A stretch of DNA of 38,341 nt from a virus. This document shows positions 17,083-23,346 of the stretch, piece after piece. A program made the translations under genes and the position numbers. The notes beneath the pieces are model-generated. The model had not been told where the DNA came from. It did no database searches and saw nothing but the letters and a program-made list of their open reading frames with translations. The stretch is taken from the IMG/VR virus record IMGVR_UViG_3300042945_000967, positions 1-38,341 of that record. One strand, 5' to 3'. Positions within the stretch are counted from its first letter, which is position 1, and each line of letters starts with the position of its first letter.

Positions 17083-17351
17083 GGCTTGATCTTCTTGGGT
17101 CGGCCACGCTTGCGGGCCTGTTGTGGTGCAGGTGCCTCTGCTGGTGCGCTGTCCTGCGTCGGCTGCTCCTGCCCTATGATGAACCGCTCCCACTCCGGGG
17201 GGATGTTGCGGTTGGTCGGGGCCGGGTAGATGCGGCACCCGCTGGCGAAGGCTGCCTCGATAGCGCGGAGCATCGGGTTCTGGGCGGTGCCCATCTGGCG
17301 CCTGTGGCCCGGCGTCTTGCCGTCTGGTAGGGTCAGTAGCACGTCTATCAT
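17079..17351 (-). CDS. Small protein with an AT-hook-like C-terminus
   Basis: 90 residues. The body contains GCRIYPAPTNRNIPPEWERF, then a Pro/Ala/Gln linker, and the protein ends RKRGRPKKIKP, which has the GRP core flanked by basic residues that defines AT-hooks. The linker plus hook suggests minor-groove DNA binding. ATG 17349-17351 is coupled by ATGA to the upstream Cys-rich gene. The link to the glycan cassette or terminase is unknown. Confidence 0.55.
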   Translation of the reverse strand: MIDVLLTLPDGKTPGHRRQMGTAQNPMLRAIEAAFASGCRIYPAPTNRNIPPEWERFIIGQEQPTQDSAPAEAPAPQQARKRGRPKKIKP

Positions 17352-17845
17352 CGGCGGGGCCACTTGTTGGCGGGGCAGGTGAAGAACTTGAACGACGCCT
17401 TGACGCCAACGCAGCAACCGCACGGGTCGATGCGTCGTCCATCCTCCATGACGACCACCTCGGGGGTGAAGGCGTCCACCAGGAGGCGACCACAACTATC
17501 GGTGGCGCTGCGGTATGCCGGGCAGGCGTCGGAGCCATCGCCGGCCACCCCACGGCAGATGTTCAACCGTCTGGTGCGTAGGCTCTCGGAGGCCTCCCCT
17601 CCGATGGGCGGCAGGTCGATGGCCTCGCGCAGGATGTTGAGGACGCGGAAGTGACAGGCGAGGCAGGAGGAGGTGGGCTTGTAGGCGGCGAGTTCACGGG
17701 CCATGCGTGTGGCCTTGGGCCAGTCCTTCTCGCCATCGTGGTCGGTGCCCCACGTCACGCTCAGTTTAGGCGTGTAGCCCACGCGGGCGAGGATGCCCTC
17801 GATCTGCGCACGCTGCTCGGGCGTTACCTTTGACGCTATGGACAT
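17348..17845 (-). CDS. Cysteine-rich, probably zinc-binding protein
   Basis: 165 residues from ATG 17843-17845. Cysteines fall in pairs: SCLACHFR, ICRG, DACPAYR, DSCG, DPCGCC, FTCPANKW. The closing pattern Cys-Gly-Cys ... Cys-Pro-x-x-Lys-Trp is one I associate with Bacteroidota and their phages, sometimes at the end of glycosyltransferase genes. The start overlaps the start of the opposite-strand glycosyltransferase gene by 8 bp (17838-17845), so its promoter must lie within that gene. A longer start at 17869 is possible. Function unknown; a zinc-knuckle role is inferred. Confidence 0.6.
   Translation of the reverse strand: MSIASKVTPEQRAQIEGILARVGYTPKLSVTWGTDHDGEKDWPKATRMARELAAYKPTSSCLACHFRVLNILREAIDLPPIGGEASESLRTRRLNICRGVAGDGSDACPAYRSATDSCGRLLVDAFTPEVVVMEDGRRIDPCGCCVGVKASFKFFTCPANKWPRR
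17825..17832 (+). promoter_or_regulatory. Bacteroidota-type -7 box for the glycosyltransferase gene
   Basis: TACCTTTG matches TAnnTTTG. Only five bases separate it from the ATG at 17838, so the transcript would be nearly leaderless. No clear TTG is found at the -33 position. The box lies inside the first codons of the opposite-strand Cys-rich gene. Confidence 0.4.
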
Positions 17846-18536
17846 CGCGTTTGTCACCTGCCTGCACAAGCGTTCGTGGCTCTCATCGCTGTGGTACGGT
17901 CACACTGTTCAGTTCGGTAGCGTCCATGCGGCCTGCACCATCGGCGATGAGGACAACGCAAATATAGCGGCCCGGCATGGATCGTCTATCGCCTGCGAGA
18001 ACCTGCCCCTCGGTCGCAAGCACAACGCGGCGTTGGCGCTGGCGATGCAGGCAGACTGGCAGGCGATGATGGTATGCCCGTCGGATGACTTCGTGAGCCC
18101 GGCCTATGTTGAGGCGGCCACCGCGGCCATCGCTGCCGGTGCAAACTACGTGTTCCCCATGTCGTGCGGCCTGTTCGACGTGGCGACGGGGCAGGCGTGT
18201 GTGCTCAGGCACGAGCCGCGCCGTGGATGGCTGATGTTCGGTGCTGGGCGCATGCTGTCGCGCAGGGCGGCAGAGGCCATCGGGCCGCTGTGGACCGACG
18301 ACAAGAACAAGGGGCTCGACACCGACAGCCATGTGCGCATCCTGGCACATGGGTTCAAGCCCACCTTCGTGGATGTGGATGGCGTGTGCCTGACGGACGT
18401 CAAGACCGACGACAACCTGTGGCCGTATCGGACATGGGCGCACCGACCCGGTGTGCGGTCCTCCGATGCCGATGGGGTGCTGGGCCATGTGTCCGATGAT
18501 GTCAGGCAGGCTCTGCTATCAGCACGCCGCGCATAG
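17838..18536 (+). CDS. GT-A-type glycosyltransferase-like protein
   Basis: 232 residues. MDIAFVTCLHKRSW and later KHNAALALAMQADWQAMM followed by PSDDFVSPAYVEAA resemble the start and the metal-binding DxD region (Asp83-Asp84) of GT-A glycosyltransferases, which transfer a sugar from a nucleotide donor. The short N-terminal Rossmann part and the Asp-Asp are visible; no acceptor can be inferred. It is the only plus-strand gene in this region and overlaps the last 35 bases of the opposite-strand methyltransferase gene tail to tail (18502-18536). Its ATG lies 5 bp after a TAnnTTTG box. Confidence 0.6.
   Translation: MDIAFVTCLHKRSWLSSLWYGHTVQFGSVHAACTIGDEDNANIAARHGSSIACENLPLGRKHNAALALAMQADWQAMMVCPSDDFVSPAYVEAATAAIAAGANYVFPMSCGLFDVATGQACVLRHEPRRGWLMFGAGRMLSRRAAEAIGPLWTDDKNKGLDTDSHVRILAHGFKPTFVDVDGVCLTDVKTDDNLWPYRTWAHRPGVRSSDADGVLGHVSDDVRQALLSARRA
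17959..17966 (-). promoter_or_regulatory. Bacteroidota-type -7 box for the packaging/late operon
   Basis: On the minus strand TATATTTG, a full match to TAnnTTTG and identical to the box before the RHH regulator. It lies within the opposite-strand glycosyltransferase gene about 115 bp upstream of the Cys-rich gene. The coding frame here uses AAT ATA, rare in this GC-rich genome, as if the DNA signal were kept. No TTG was seen at -33, so chance is possible. Confidence 0.3.
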
Positions 18537-19173
18537 CCCCCTCTGCCTTGTCATTGTAGCTGACGGTGTAGCCACCTGCACCGTAGATGGCATCGAGGCG
18601 GGGGCGGATGCGGTCGGTGTTGAACGGCTCGCCATCGGGGAAGTGGTCGTAGCCAAGGTCGGTGCGACCCGGCACCCGCCAGTCGTGGATCATGATGACC
18701 GGCTTCTTGGAGAGTTCGTTGTGCTCAGGCGATGCGATGGCGTCAAGCTCGGCCTCCAATGGGCACACATCGCCCCAATGGGCATCAAGGAAGATGAAGT
18801 CGGCACGGCCGGCATCGTTCCATGCGGCCCTCGCGCTGTCACGAAGGCGGGCGGTGATGTTCTGCCAGTAGCGGTCTGTGGCATCGGCAACGGCCTCGGG
18901 CTTCTGGGCCATGCTGAACCGCTGGCAGGCCAGCTCGTAGAAGTCCCTGCTGATCTCGCACGTCCACACCTTGTCGAAGGTCTCTGCCAGCCACAAGGTC
19001 GTGGAGCCTAGGCAGGTGCCGGTCTCGAAGGCGCGGGTCAGGCCGTGGCGCGCCTTTAGCTCCAGCACCTTGGCGGCAAGGTACCCGTCACCGTTGAACG
19101 GGTAGGTCTGGTACGGCATCAGGCGCGGTGCGCCCGGCGGCATGGCGTAATCTGTCAGCGCAAGGTGGTCCAT
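18502..19173 (-). CDS. Class I SAM-dependent methyltransferase
   Basis: 223 residues, last of the minus-strand modification genes. SAM-binding motif I is ETGTCLGSTTLWLAE (50-64), the acidic strand follows as VWTCEIS, and ADFIFLDAHWGDVCPLEAEL (about 125-143) is the post-motif II strand seen in O-methyltransferases acting on sugars or small molecules. It overlaps the FkbM-like gene by 19 bases. The C-terminal end overlaps the plus-strand glycosyltransferase gene. Inferred role: methylating a sugar or glycan built by the neighbouring transferases. Confidence 0.75.
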   Translation of the reverse strand: MDHLALTDYAMPPGAPRLMPYQTYPFNGDGYLAAKVLELKARHGLTRAFETGTCLGSTTLWLAETFDKVWTCEISRDFYELACQRFSMAQKPEAVADATDRYWQNITARLRDSARAAWNDAGRADFIFLDAHWGDVCPLEAELDAIASPEHNELSKKPVIMIHDWRVPGRTDLGYDHFPDGEPFNTDRIRPRLDAIYGAGGYTVSYNDKAEGAMRGVLIAEPA

Positions 19174-19778
19174 GGGCGGTCGTGTGGGTCGCGGCGGTGG
19201 TCCTGCTTGATGCGGTAATCGATGGCACGCACAAGCTCAGGGTGCGCCTTGGCGTGGTCGTTGCGCAGGAGGAAGGCGTTGATGCCAGCGTGCAGGTATG
19301 CCAGCGTGTAGCCGTATCGGTCACCAAGGCGCTCGGCAGCGCAGAGGCTCATGCCGTAGTAGTCGGTGCCGTCCCACTGGTGGGATGCGTTGTACGGCAT
19401 CGTGACAGGTGCGTACCGTTCAAAGATGGGGTTGATCTCACAGACGATCAGGGCGGGCCTGACGCCGTGCTCGAAGATCTCCTTGAGGATGTGGAAGTCG
19501 TTGCCGTCGATGTCGAGATTCAGGAAGTCCACAACCTGCGTAGGCATCAGGCCACGCACCGTGTCACGGTCGATCCATGCCTTGCGCACGTCCTGTGAGC
19601 CCTTCGGGTCTCCGTCATACAGGTCGCCCGTCCAGCCACGATCGAGCAGGGCGCGGCTGTTGCTCATCGTGTAGCCATCACCTGCGCCAAGGTCTACCAG
19701 GTGGCCTGTGGTGAGGCCGATGGTGTCGAGATAGTGCAGGATATGTGCCTGCTCTCCGTTCTGACTGTAGTCCTTCAT
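19155..19778 (-). CDS. FkbM-family methyltransferase
   Basis: 207 residues. The start MKDYSQNGEQAHILHYLD and the SAM motif HLVDLGAGDGYTMSNSRA (about 27-43), followed by DGDPKG and FLNLDIDGNDFHILKEI (86-101), form the FkbM pattern. Family members O-methylate sugars or lipids. The ATG at 19776-19778 overlaps the stop of the GT-B-like gene as ATGA. Longer in-frame starts are less likely. It probably caps a glycan made by the adjacent transferases; the acceptor is unknown. Confidence 0.75.
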   Translation of the reverse strand: MKDYSQNGEQAHILHYLDTIGLTTGHLVDLGAGDGYTMSNSRALLDRGWTGDLYDGDPKGSQDVRKAWIDRDTVRGLMPTQVVDFLNLDIDGNDFHILKEIFEHGVRPALIVCEINPIFERYAPVTMPYNASHQWDGTDYYGMSLCAAERLGDRYGYTLAYLHAGINAFLLRNDHAKAHPELVRAIDYRIKQDHRRDPHDRPWTTLR

Positions 19779-20713
19779 GGCATAAAGGCGGTAATTTGCT
19801 TCACCCGCTCGTTCCAGCGGTGCTGCTTCAGCGTGTTCATGGCGTTCATCTTGCCTTCGTTGACCGCTGCTTCGCGGTCCAGCAGCAGCGTCTGCACCGC
19901 GCTGACCATGCCATCCACGCTGTGTGCGCTGCGCACCCACGGGTGCTCCTGCTCGATGCCGTCGTAATGCTGGTTTACCACGGCACACCCGCAGGCCGTG
20001 GCACGCAGGAGACGATCGGAGGCGAAGCCGGGGCGGTGAAAGTGGTCCCAGCCTACGGCCACGAGCGCAGAGCGCAGCACGTTGGCGCTCCACTGCTCGT
20101 GCAGATAGCCCCCGCAGTTCTTGGCGGGCACCACCCCCTCCCAGCTCATGCCGTAAACGGCGAAGTCGTCTGGGAAGGCATCAGCAAGGGCTTGCACCAT
20201 CGTCCGGCGGCTCTCGCTCTCGGCGTACTTGTAGCCGCCGTAGTTGTTGCCAAGGAACACCACCCCGCTGCGCTCACCGGCGCCATCGGTGTTGAACACG
20301 CGCTCATCGTAGCCGATTTGCAGGAACTCGCTGCGGTGCCCAGCGGCCCGCACCTCCTCCACGTCGGTCCAGTTGGTGAAGCTGGTGACGCTGAAGTGCG
20401 GGGCGAGATCCATGTACCAGTCGGGCAGCGGTGAACGCACATCGCCGGTCCAGTTGATGCTGAAGCAGCCGATGGATCGGAGCGCCTTGGGCAGGGCTGC
20501 GGTGATATATCCGGGCGCCTGGAACTGGCAAAAGGCGAGGTCCGGCCTGAACTCCATCGCCTCGCGGATAACGAACGGCTCGACCTTGTGGCGATGACTC
20601 TCCTTTTGGTACTTGCGCCAGTCCACCACGCGAACCGTGTGCCCCTCCTCCTCGAAGGCTCGGGCTATGCACTCGGTGAGCGGGTGCCAGATGATCGGCA
20701 GCAGCACCTTCAT
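19775..20713 (-). CDS. GT-B-type glycosyltransferase (CgeB-like)
   Basis: 312 residues. The N-terminal Rossmann-like half begins MKVLLPIIWHPLTECIARAF. The C-terminal half has FLGNNYGGYKYAESESRRTM and FASDRLLRATACGCAVVNQH, the loop and helix that hold the sugar nucleotide in GT-B enzymes such as CgeB-type spore-coat or phage transferases. No transmembrane segment is seen, so it acts in the cytoplasm. It is coupled by ATGA at both ends. A donor cannot be inferred. Confidence 0.75.
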   Translation of the reverse strand: MKVLLPIIWHPLTECIARAFEEEGHTVRVVDWRKYQKESHRHKVEPFVIREAMEFRPDLAFCQFQAPGYITAALPKALRSIGCFSINWTGDVRSPLPDWYMDLAPHFSVTSFTNWTDVEEVRAAGHRSEFLQIGYDERVFNTDGAGERSGVVFLGNNYGGYKYAESESRRTMVQALADAFPDDFAVYGMSWEGVVPAKNCGGYLHEQWSANVLRSALVAVGWDHFHRPGFASDRLLRATACGCAVVNQHYDGIEQEHPWVRSAHSVDGMVSAVQTLLLDREAAVNEGKMNAMNTLKQHRWNERVKQITAFMP

Positions 20714-21315
20714 GTCAGGGCAGTTGTTTTGACGAAAAGGTATGGTGGTAGGACGAGCTCGGCCTTCGCTCCGCCACGACCTTTGCCGTAGGTGCGGTAG
20801 CCGCTGTTGTGCAGGTGAAACATCCGCACCGTGCGGCTGGGGTTGATGACCGTGTAGCCGTGATCGGCGAACAGCCTGCACAGCCTGTTGTCGCAGCCGG
20901 GGATGCCCATCGGCACATGGAGCGCCGCCTCGATCAGCGCCTTGGGCGGCTTGCCAAGGTACACCCATGCGTCCTGGCTATCGCGGTGGTCGTAGAGCTT
21001 GGCCGTTACGCCATCGGGTCCGACGTCCCAGCGGCTCAGAGCCATGCAGACGTTGGCGTTCGCAGGCTTGGAGTAGAAGCCGGTGATGGCGCTGACGGCG
21101 TGGCTGCTGGTGTAGATGTCGCTGTTGGCGATGATGTTGATGCCTGTGCTGCTGCGCTGCATGAGGTCACCCCACGTGGTGCGCTCGTCGTGGTAGCCGA
21201 TGGCGACGTAGCCTGTGCCGAACATCATGCGGTTGAAATCGCGGCAGTGGGCCAGCTCGGCGTCACGGGCCTCGTCGCCGCTTGTCCAGCGCTGGGTGAT
21301 CCACGTGACGTTCAT
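20710..21315 (-). CDS. Putative glycosyltransferase, first gene of the cassette
   Basis: 201 residues from ATG 21313-21315. It has NIIANSDIYTSSHAVSAITG, ALSRWDVG, DSQDAWVYLGKP, GIPGCDNRLCRLFADHGYTV and VRMFHLHNSGYRTYGKGRGG. From memory this combination (NSDI, SRWD, SQDxW, PGCDN and a closing HLH segment) characterises a transferase-like family in bacterial polysaccharide loci and phages, with metal-binding acidic residues in NSDI and SQD. It is coupled by ATGA to the GT-B gene. The reaction is inferred, not seen. Confidence 0.55.
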   Translation of the reverse strand: MNVTWITQRWTSGDEARDAELAHCRDFNRMMFGTGYVAIGYHDERTTWGDLMQRSSTGINIIANSDIYTSSHAVSAITGFYSKPANANVCMALSRWDVGPDGVTAKLYDHRDSQDAWVYLGKPPKALIEAALHVPMGIPGCDNRLCRLFADHGYTVINPSRTVRMFHLHNSGYRTYGKGRGGAKAELVLPPYLFVKTTALT

Positions 21316-21364
21316 CGGGGCGAATGTATGCACGGCGGTCTGGTTTGGTGCCGGTGGTGGATAA

Positions 21365-22075
21365 TTAGGCGCGTGGGTTCCAGACGCCCGGCTCCTTGGG
21401 TATCTCGCCCTTGGCCTTGGCGTTGCGCTGCCAGGTGTCCATGCGCAGTGGTATCTCGAAGTGCTTTTGAGCCTCGAAGCGCATAATCCCATTTTCGTCA
21501 GACTCGGTCCAGTAGTTGAAGAATGCCTTGCGAAGGTCTGCATGAAGGCGATCGGGCTCCGACTCTATCACTGCCTTGCATTTCGACTTGAACGCTTCTC
21601 GGCGCTCCTCGATGGTCGCCTTCGCGGTCGCAACCCTTCTTTCCTTTTTCCCTTCTTCTCTTCTTATATTCTTATATAGTTGCCCTTCTTCTGCCCTGCT
21701 TCTGCCCTGATTCTGCCCTGGTTCTGCCCCTAACCCTGCCCCGGTGGACGCCTCGAATTGATAGAAGCCCCATTTGGCAAGGGTTACAAGCTGCCCTAAC
21801 CCTGCCCTGCTCACGCATATTTCTCCGGTCTTTTGGAGGTTGTTCAGCGCCCTTCTCACCTGTTTCATCGTCAAACCCGTGTCCTGCGCAAGTTTGGCGT
21901 GAGAGGTCACAAGGCTGCCAGCCTGAACATCCATTCCCAAGAACGTGCCCGGCTGCCAATTCACGGACACCAGCAGGTGCATGAACAGGTGGGAGGTTGG
22001 CACATCAGTGTACCAACCCCACGACTTGATTGACCGGAACAAGCGGACGAACCCCTCTTCGCCTGCCTTATTCAT
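21365..22075 (-). CDS. Replication initiator (winged-helix, lambda O/DnaD-like)
   Basis: 236 residues. The N-terminal ~95 residues form a winged-helix domain of phage replication proteins: SIKSWGWYTDVPTSHLFMHL, then LVTSHAKLAQDTGLTMKQVR, RALNNLQKTGEI. A Gln/Gly/Glu/Arg-rich linker (about 118-145) is encoded by an 11-bp tandem repeat, followed by a charged helical C-terminal half (SEPDRLHADLRKAFFNYW) ready to contact the helicase. In lambda, the same plan (initiator gene containing iterons and an AT-rich tract) forms the origin. It should bind these repeats and load the DnaB-type helicase encoded at 29726-31072. Codons continue undisturbed across the repeat. Confidence 0.7.
   Translation of the reverse strand: MNKAGEEGFVRLFRSIKSWGWYTDVPTSHLFMHLLVSVNWQPGTFLGMDVQAGSLVTSHAKLAQDTGLTMKQVRRALNNLQKTGEICVSRAGLGQLVTLAKWGFYQFEASTGAGLGAEPGQNQGRSRAEEGQLYKNIRREEGKKERRVATAKATIEERREAFKSKCKAVIESEPDRLHADLRKAFFNYWTESDENGIMRFEAQKHFEIPLRMDTWQRNAKAKGEIPKEPGVWNPRA
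21656..21811. other. Candidate origin of replication
   Basis: The 11-bp iterons are flanked on one side by a tract containing TTCTTATATTCTTATATAG (21661-21679), the only strongly AT-rich stretch nearby, and on the other side by a second CTGCCCTAACCCTGCCC element (21791 onwards). Iterons plus an adjacent AT-rich unwinding element inside the initiator gene repeat the lambda ori design. No experimental support is available. Confidence 0.6.
21681..21735 (-). repeat. 11-bp iteron array inside the initiator gene
   Basis: On the plus strand the units are TGCCCTTCTTC (21681-21691), TGCCCTGCTTC (21692-21702), TGCCCTGATTC (21703-21713), TGCCCTGGTTC (21714-21724) and a divergent TGCCCCTAACC (21725-21735). 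Four are near-identical and exactly one helical turn apart. A related CTGCCCTAACCCTGCCCTGC lies at 21791-21810. Confidence 0.75.
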
Positions 22076-22283
22076 GGACTGGAAGTTCAGGGTATTCTGG
22101 AGCTTCCTTCCACATCACAGGGTATGTACTTGGGCCGTAGTGATCGGCCTCCATTTGATCTACGTTCCACCCATGCCAGACCATTATGATCATGTTATAG
22201 TCCTGGACATCAGGACAGTAAAAGACAACCGTCACCCTATCGCCGTGCTTCGGCGGTGTTGCAAACGTCTTCCACTTTGCCAT
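22068..22283 (-). CDS. DUF551-like small protein
   Basis: 71 residues from ATG 22281-22283: AKWKTFATPPKHGDRVTVVF, then a Trp/Tyr-rich middle and STYPVMWKEAPEYPELP. The opening Trp, PP, Gly and the closing Trp before Pro residues fit the DUF551 pattern found in phages. A longer frame could start at ATG 22367 (or GTG 22370), closer to a promoter, but it would encode a Pro/Arg-rich stretch across a terminator-like hairpin, so I prefer the shorter start. Function unknown. It overlaps the initiator ATG by 8 bases. Confidence 0.55.
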   Translation of the reverse strand: MAKWKTFATPPKHGDRVTVVFYCPDVQDYNMIIMVWHGWNVDQMEADHYGPSTYPVMWKEAPEYPELPVHE

Positions 22284-22298
22284 GTGCTTAAAAGGAAA

Positions 22299-22348
22299 CG
22301 CCCCGCAGGTACTGACGCCGGTCGCAGCGGCGCGTTCCCTTTGGGGCG
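22299..22348 (-). promoter_or_regulatory. Leader hairpin followed by U-rich tract (possible attenuator)
   Basis: CGCCCC (transcribed from 22348-22343) can pair with GGGGCG (22304-22299), with an inner CGCCG/CGGCG pairing, then TTTCCTTTT. It lies between the 22413-22443 promoter and the DUF551-like start. It may be attenuating, or may simply be coding sequence of a longer protein. Confidence 0.3.
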
Positions 22349-22412
22349 GTTTGTTGGTCTGTTTCATCACGGCTGCGACCCGTGGCCGGTCTCCCGGCAG
22401 TTGTTAGACGGG

Positions 22413-22443
22413 CAAAGGTAGGTCACGGTTGCCTCCCTTGCAA
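22413..22443 (-). promoter_or_regulatory. Bacteroidota-type promoter for the initiator/glycan operon
   Basis: On the minus strand TTG (22443-22441), 20 bases, then TACCTTTG (22420-22413), a complete match to the TTG-N19-21-TAnnTTTG pattern. It overlaps the end of the upstream secreted-protein gene and is about 40 bp from the next start region. It would transcribe the DUF551-like gene, the initiator and the cassette. Confidence 0.55.
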
Positions 22444-22749
22444 CACCCTGCCCGCCTTTCGTTCGTTCTGCGAGGCGCCGATGTTGAGTCCCACATTCAC
22501 GCACAAGCCTACGGCGAACATAGCCGTGGCAGGTCCGGTGTTCTCGCTGTCAGCCGCCAGCAGCACCCCTGCAAAGGCCGCAGAGGCAAGCCCTATCACA
22601 AGGGCTTCGTTGCGCTGCTTTCCAGCCTTCTCCAGGTGCTGCCCGGCAAGGTGCAGGTCCGGCGTCGGTGCCGATGTGATCGTATCCAGCGCCTGTGCGC
22701 TGCTGGTCATGGCGCCCACAAGGGCTACGGTGGTCAGTAGTGTCTTCAT
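22423..22749 (-). CDS. Small secreted/membrane protein
   Basis: 108 residues. The start MKTLLTTVALVGAMTSSAQA is a good signal peptide with an AQA-L cleavage site. Later hydrophobic stretches ALVIGLASAAFAGVLLAA and ATAMFAVGLCVNVGLNIG could span the membrane. It is transcribed divergently from the RHH regulator with a TATACA half-site just before its start. Possible roles include superinfection exclusion or envelope modification early in infection; these are guesses. The longer in-frame start (22971) overlaps the RHH gene and is rejected. Confidence 0.65.
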   Translation of the reverse strand: MKTLLTTVALVGAMTSSAQALDTITSAPTPDLHLAGQHLEKAGKQRNEALVIGLASAAFAGVLLAADSENTGPATAMFAVGLCVNVGLNIGASQNERKAGRVLQGRQP

Positions 22750-22754
22750 GGGCG

Positions 22755-22762
22755 CAAGTATA
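22755..22762 (-). promoter_or_regulatory. Near-consensus -7 box for the secreted protein
   Basis: On the minus strand TATACTTG, one base from TAnnTTTG, 5 bases before the ATG at 22749. This would give an almost leaderless mRNA, mirroring the divergent regulator gene. It overlaps a TATACA operator half-site (22759-22764). Confidence 0.4.
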
Positions 22763-22816
22763 CATACTACATCACCCCATCGGCTCAAAAATATTTTTCG
22801 ACCCCCGTGTCGGGCG

Positions 22817-22834
22817 TATACATCTCGGTGTATA
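22817..22834. promoter_or_regulatory. Operator: inverted repeat TATACA-N6-TGTATA
   Basis: A perfect 6-bp inverted repeat overlapping the -7 box of the RHH regulator gene. It is the same half-site as in 23026-23042 with one more base of spacing. The likely ligand is the RHH protein encoded 9 bp downstream, giving autoregulation. Confidence 0.6.
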
Positions 22835-22838
22835 TTTG
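22831..22838 (+). promoter_or_regulatory. -7 box of the RHH regulator
   Basis: TATATTTG, an exact TAnnTTTG match, 4 bases before the ATG at 22843, overlapping the operator. No clear -33 TTG. Such spacing puts the transcription start at or near the start codon, so a leaderless mRNA is expected. Confidence 0.5.
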
Positions 22839-22842
22839 CCCC

Positions 22843-23022
22843 ATGCAAGACCAAGACACCAAGATCCTCCTGCGTATGCCTGTAAGGCTGCGCGAGGAGC
22901 TCAAGCAGCAAGCCGCACAGGACGGCATGAAGCACCTGACCCCCTACATCCTGCACATCCTGTCGCGGCACGCCAAGCGCACGGCACGAAAGGCGGCTAA
23001 CGTTCCGTCACAAATTTCTTGA
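22843..23022 (+). CDS. Ribbon-helix-helix transcriptional regulator
   Basis: 59 residues. The N-terminal KILLRMPVRL is the beta strand of the Arc/MetJ fold, followed by helix REELKQQAAQDGMKH and helix LTPYILHILSRHAKR. The tail is basic. ATG 22843 is chosen because longer frames would start within the promoter. It is flanked by TATACA/TGTATA repeats before its own gene and before the next gene. It likely represses itself and the downstream early operon and, through the divergent half-site, the secreted protein. No lysogeny genes accompany it, so it may time early gene expression. Confidence 0.7.
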   Translation: MQDQDTKILLRMPVRLREELKQQAAQDGMKHLTPYILHILSRHAKRTARKAANVPSQIS

Positions 23023-23048
23023 CGGTATACAGCCGCTGTATATCTTTG
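23019..23048 (+). promoter_or_regulatory. Early operon promoter
   Basis: TTG (23019-23021), 19 bases, then TATCTTTG (23041-23048), a complete match to the Bacteroidota promoter pattern. A 17-bp palindrome fills the end of the spacer and overlaps the -7 box. Confidence 0.6.
23026..23042. promoter_or_regulatory. Operator: 17-bp palindrome TATACAGC-C-GCTGTATA
   Basis: Perfect 8-bp arms around a single base, placed between the -33 and -7 elements. It shares the TATACA half-site with 22817-22834, which points to one regulator, presumably the RHH protein. Confidence 0.65.
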
Positions 23049-23079
23049 GCCCATCAAACAACGAAACAACCCCGCACTC

Positions 23080-23319
23080 ATGAAACTCAATCAGCACATC
23101 AGCCTCCTGTCCTTCAACGACGAAGCCCGGATCAGCAACGGCCCCATCGCCATCAAGTTCGCCAGGCTGCACGGCTTCACCGGAGGCTACGTCAGCCGCA
23201 TCACCAAGGCTGGCGTGTACGTGAAGTCATACACCAGCCCCGACACCGGCATCTTCATCACCAACGACGAACTCAACCAGCGCACCGCTGTCCGCATGGG
23301 CGTGGAGGCTGCTCGCTGA
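23080..23319 (+). CDS. Small early protein, unknown
   Basis: 79 residues, first gene after the palindrome-bearing promoter, start ATG 23080, with a leader of about 25 bases. It contains ISLLSFNDEARISNGPIAIK and RITKAGVYVKSYTSPDTGIF; no membrane or metal motif. The sequence does not match a family known to me. As the first early gene it may act on host processes. Confidence 0.5.
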   Translation: MKLNQHISLLSFNDEARISNGPIAIKFARLHGFTGGYVSRITKAGVYVKSYTSPDTGIFITNDELNQRTAVRMGVEAAR

Positions 23320-23346
23320 GGCGCAAACTCATAAAGGCTAACCCAC

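Noticed and set aside
19775-20968. Longer form of the GT-B glycosyltransferase starting at 20968
   Set aside because: The extra N-terminus is a shadow of the upstream gene; ATG 20711-20713 overlaps the upstream stop.
22423-22971. Longer version of the secreted protein starting at 22971
   Set aside because: It would run through the RHH gene and its operators; the signal peptide starts at 22749.
22807-23022. Longer RHH protein beginning at 22807
   Set aside because: The extra 12 residues would be encoded by the operator and -7 box.
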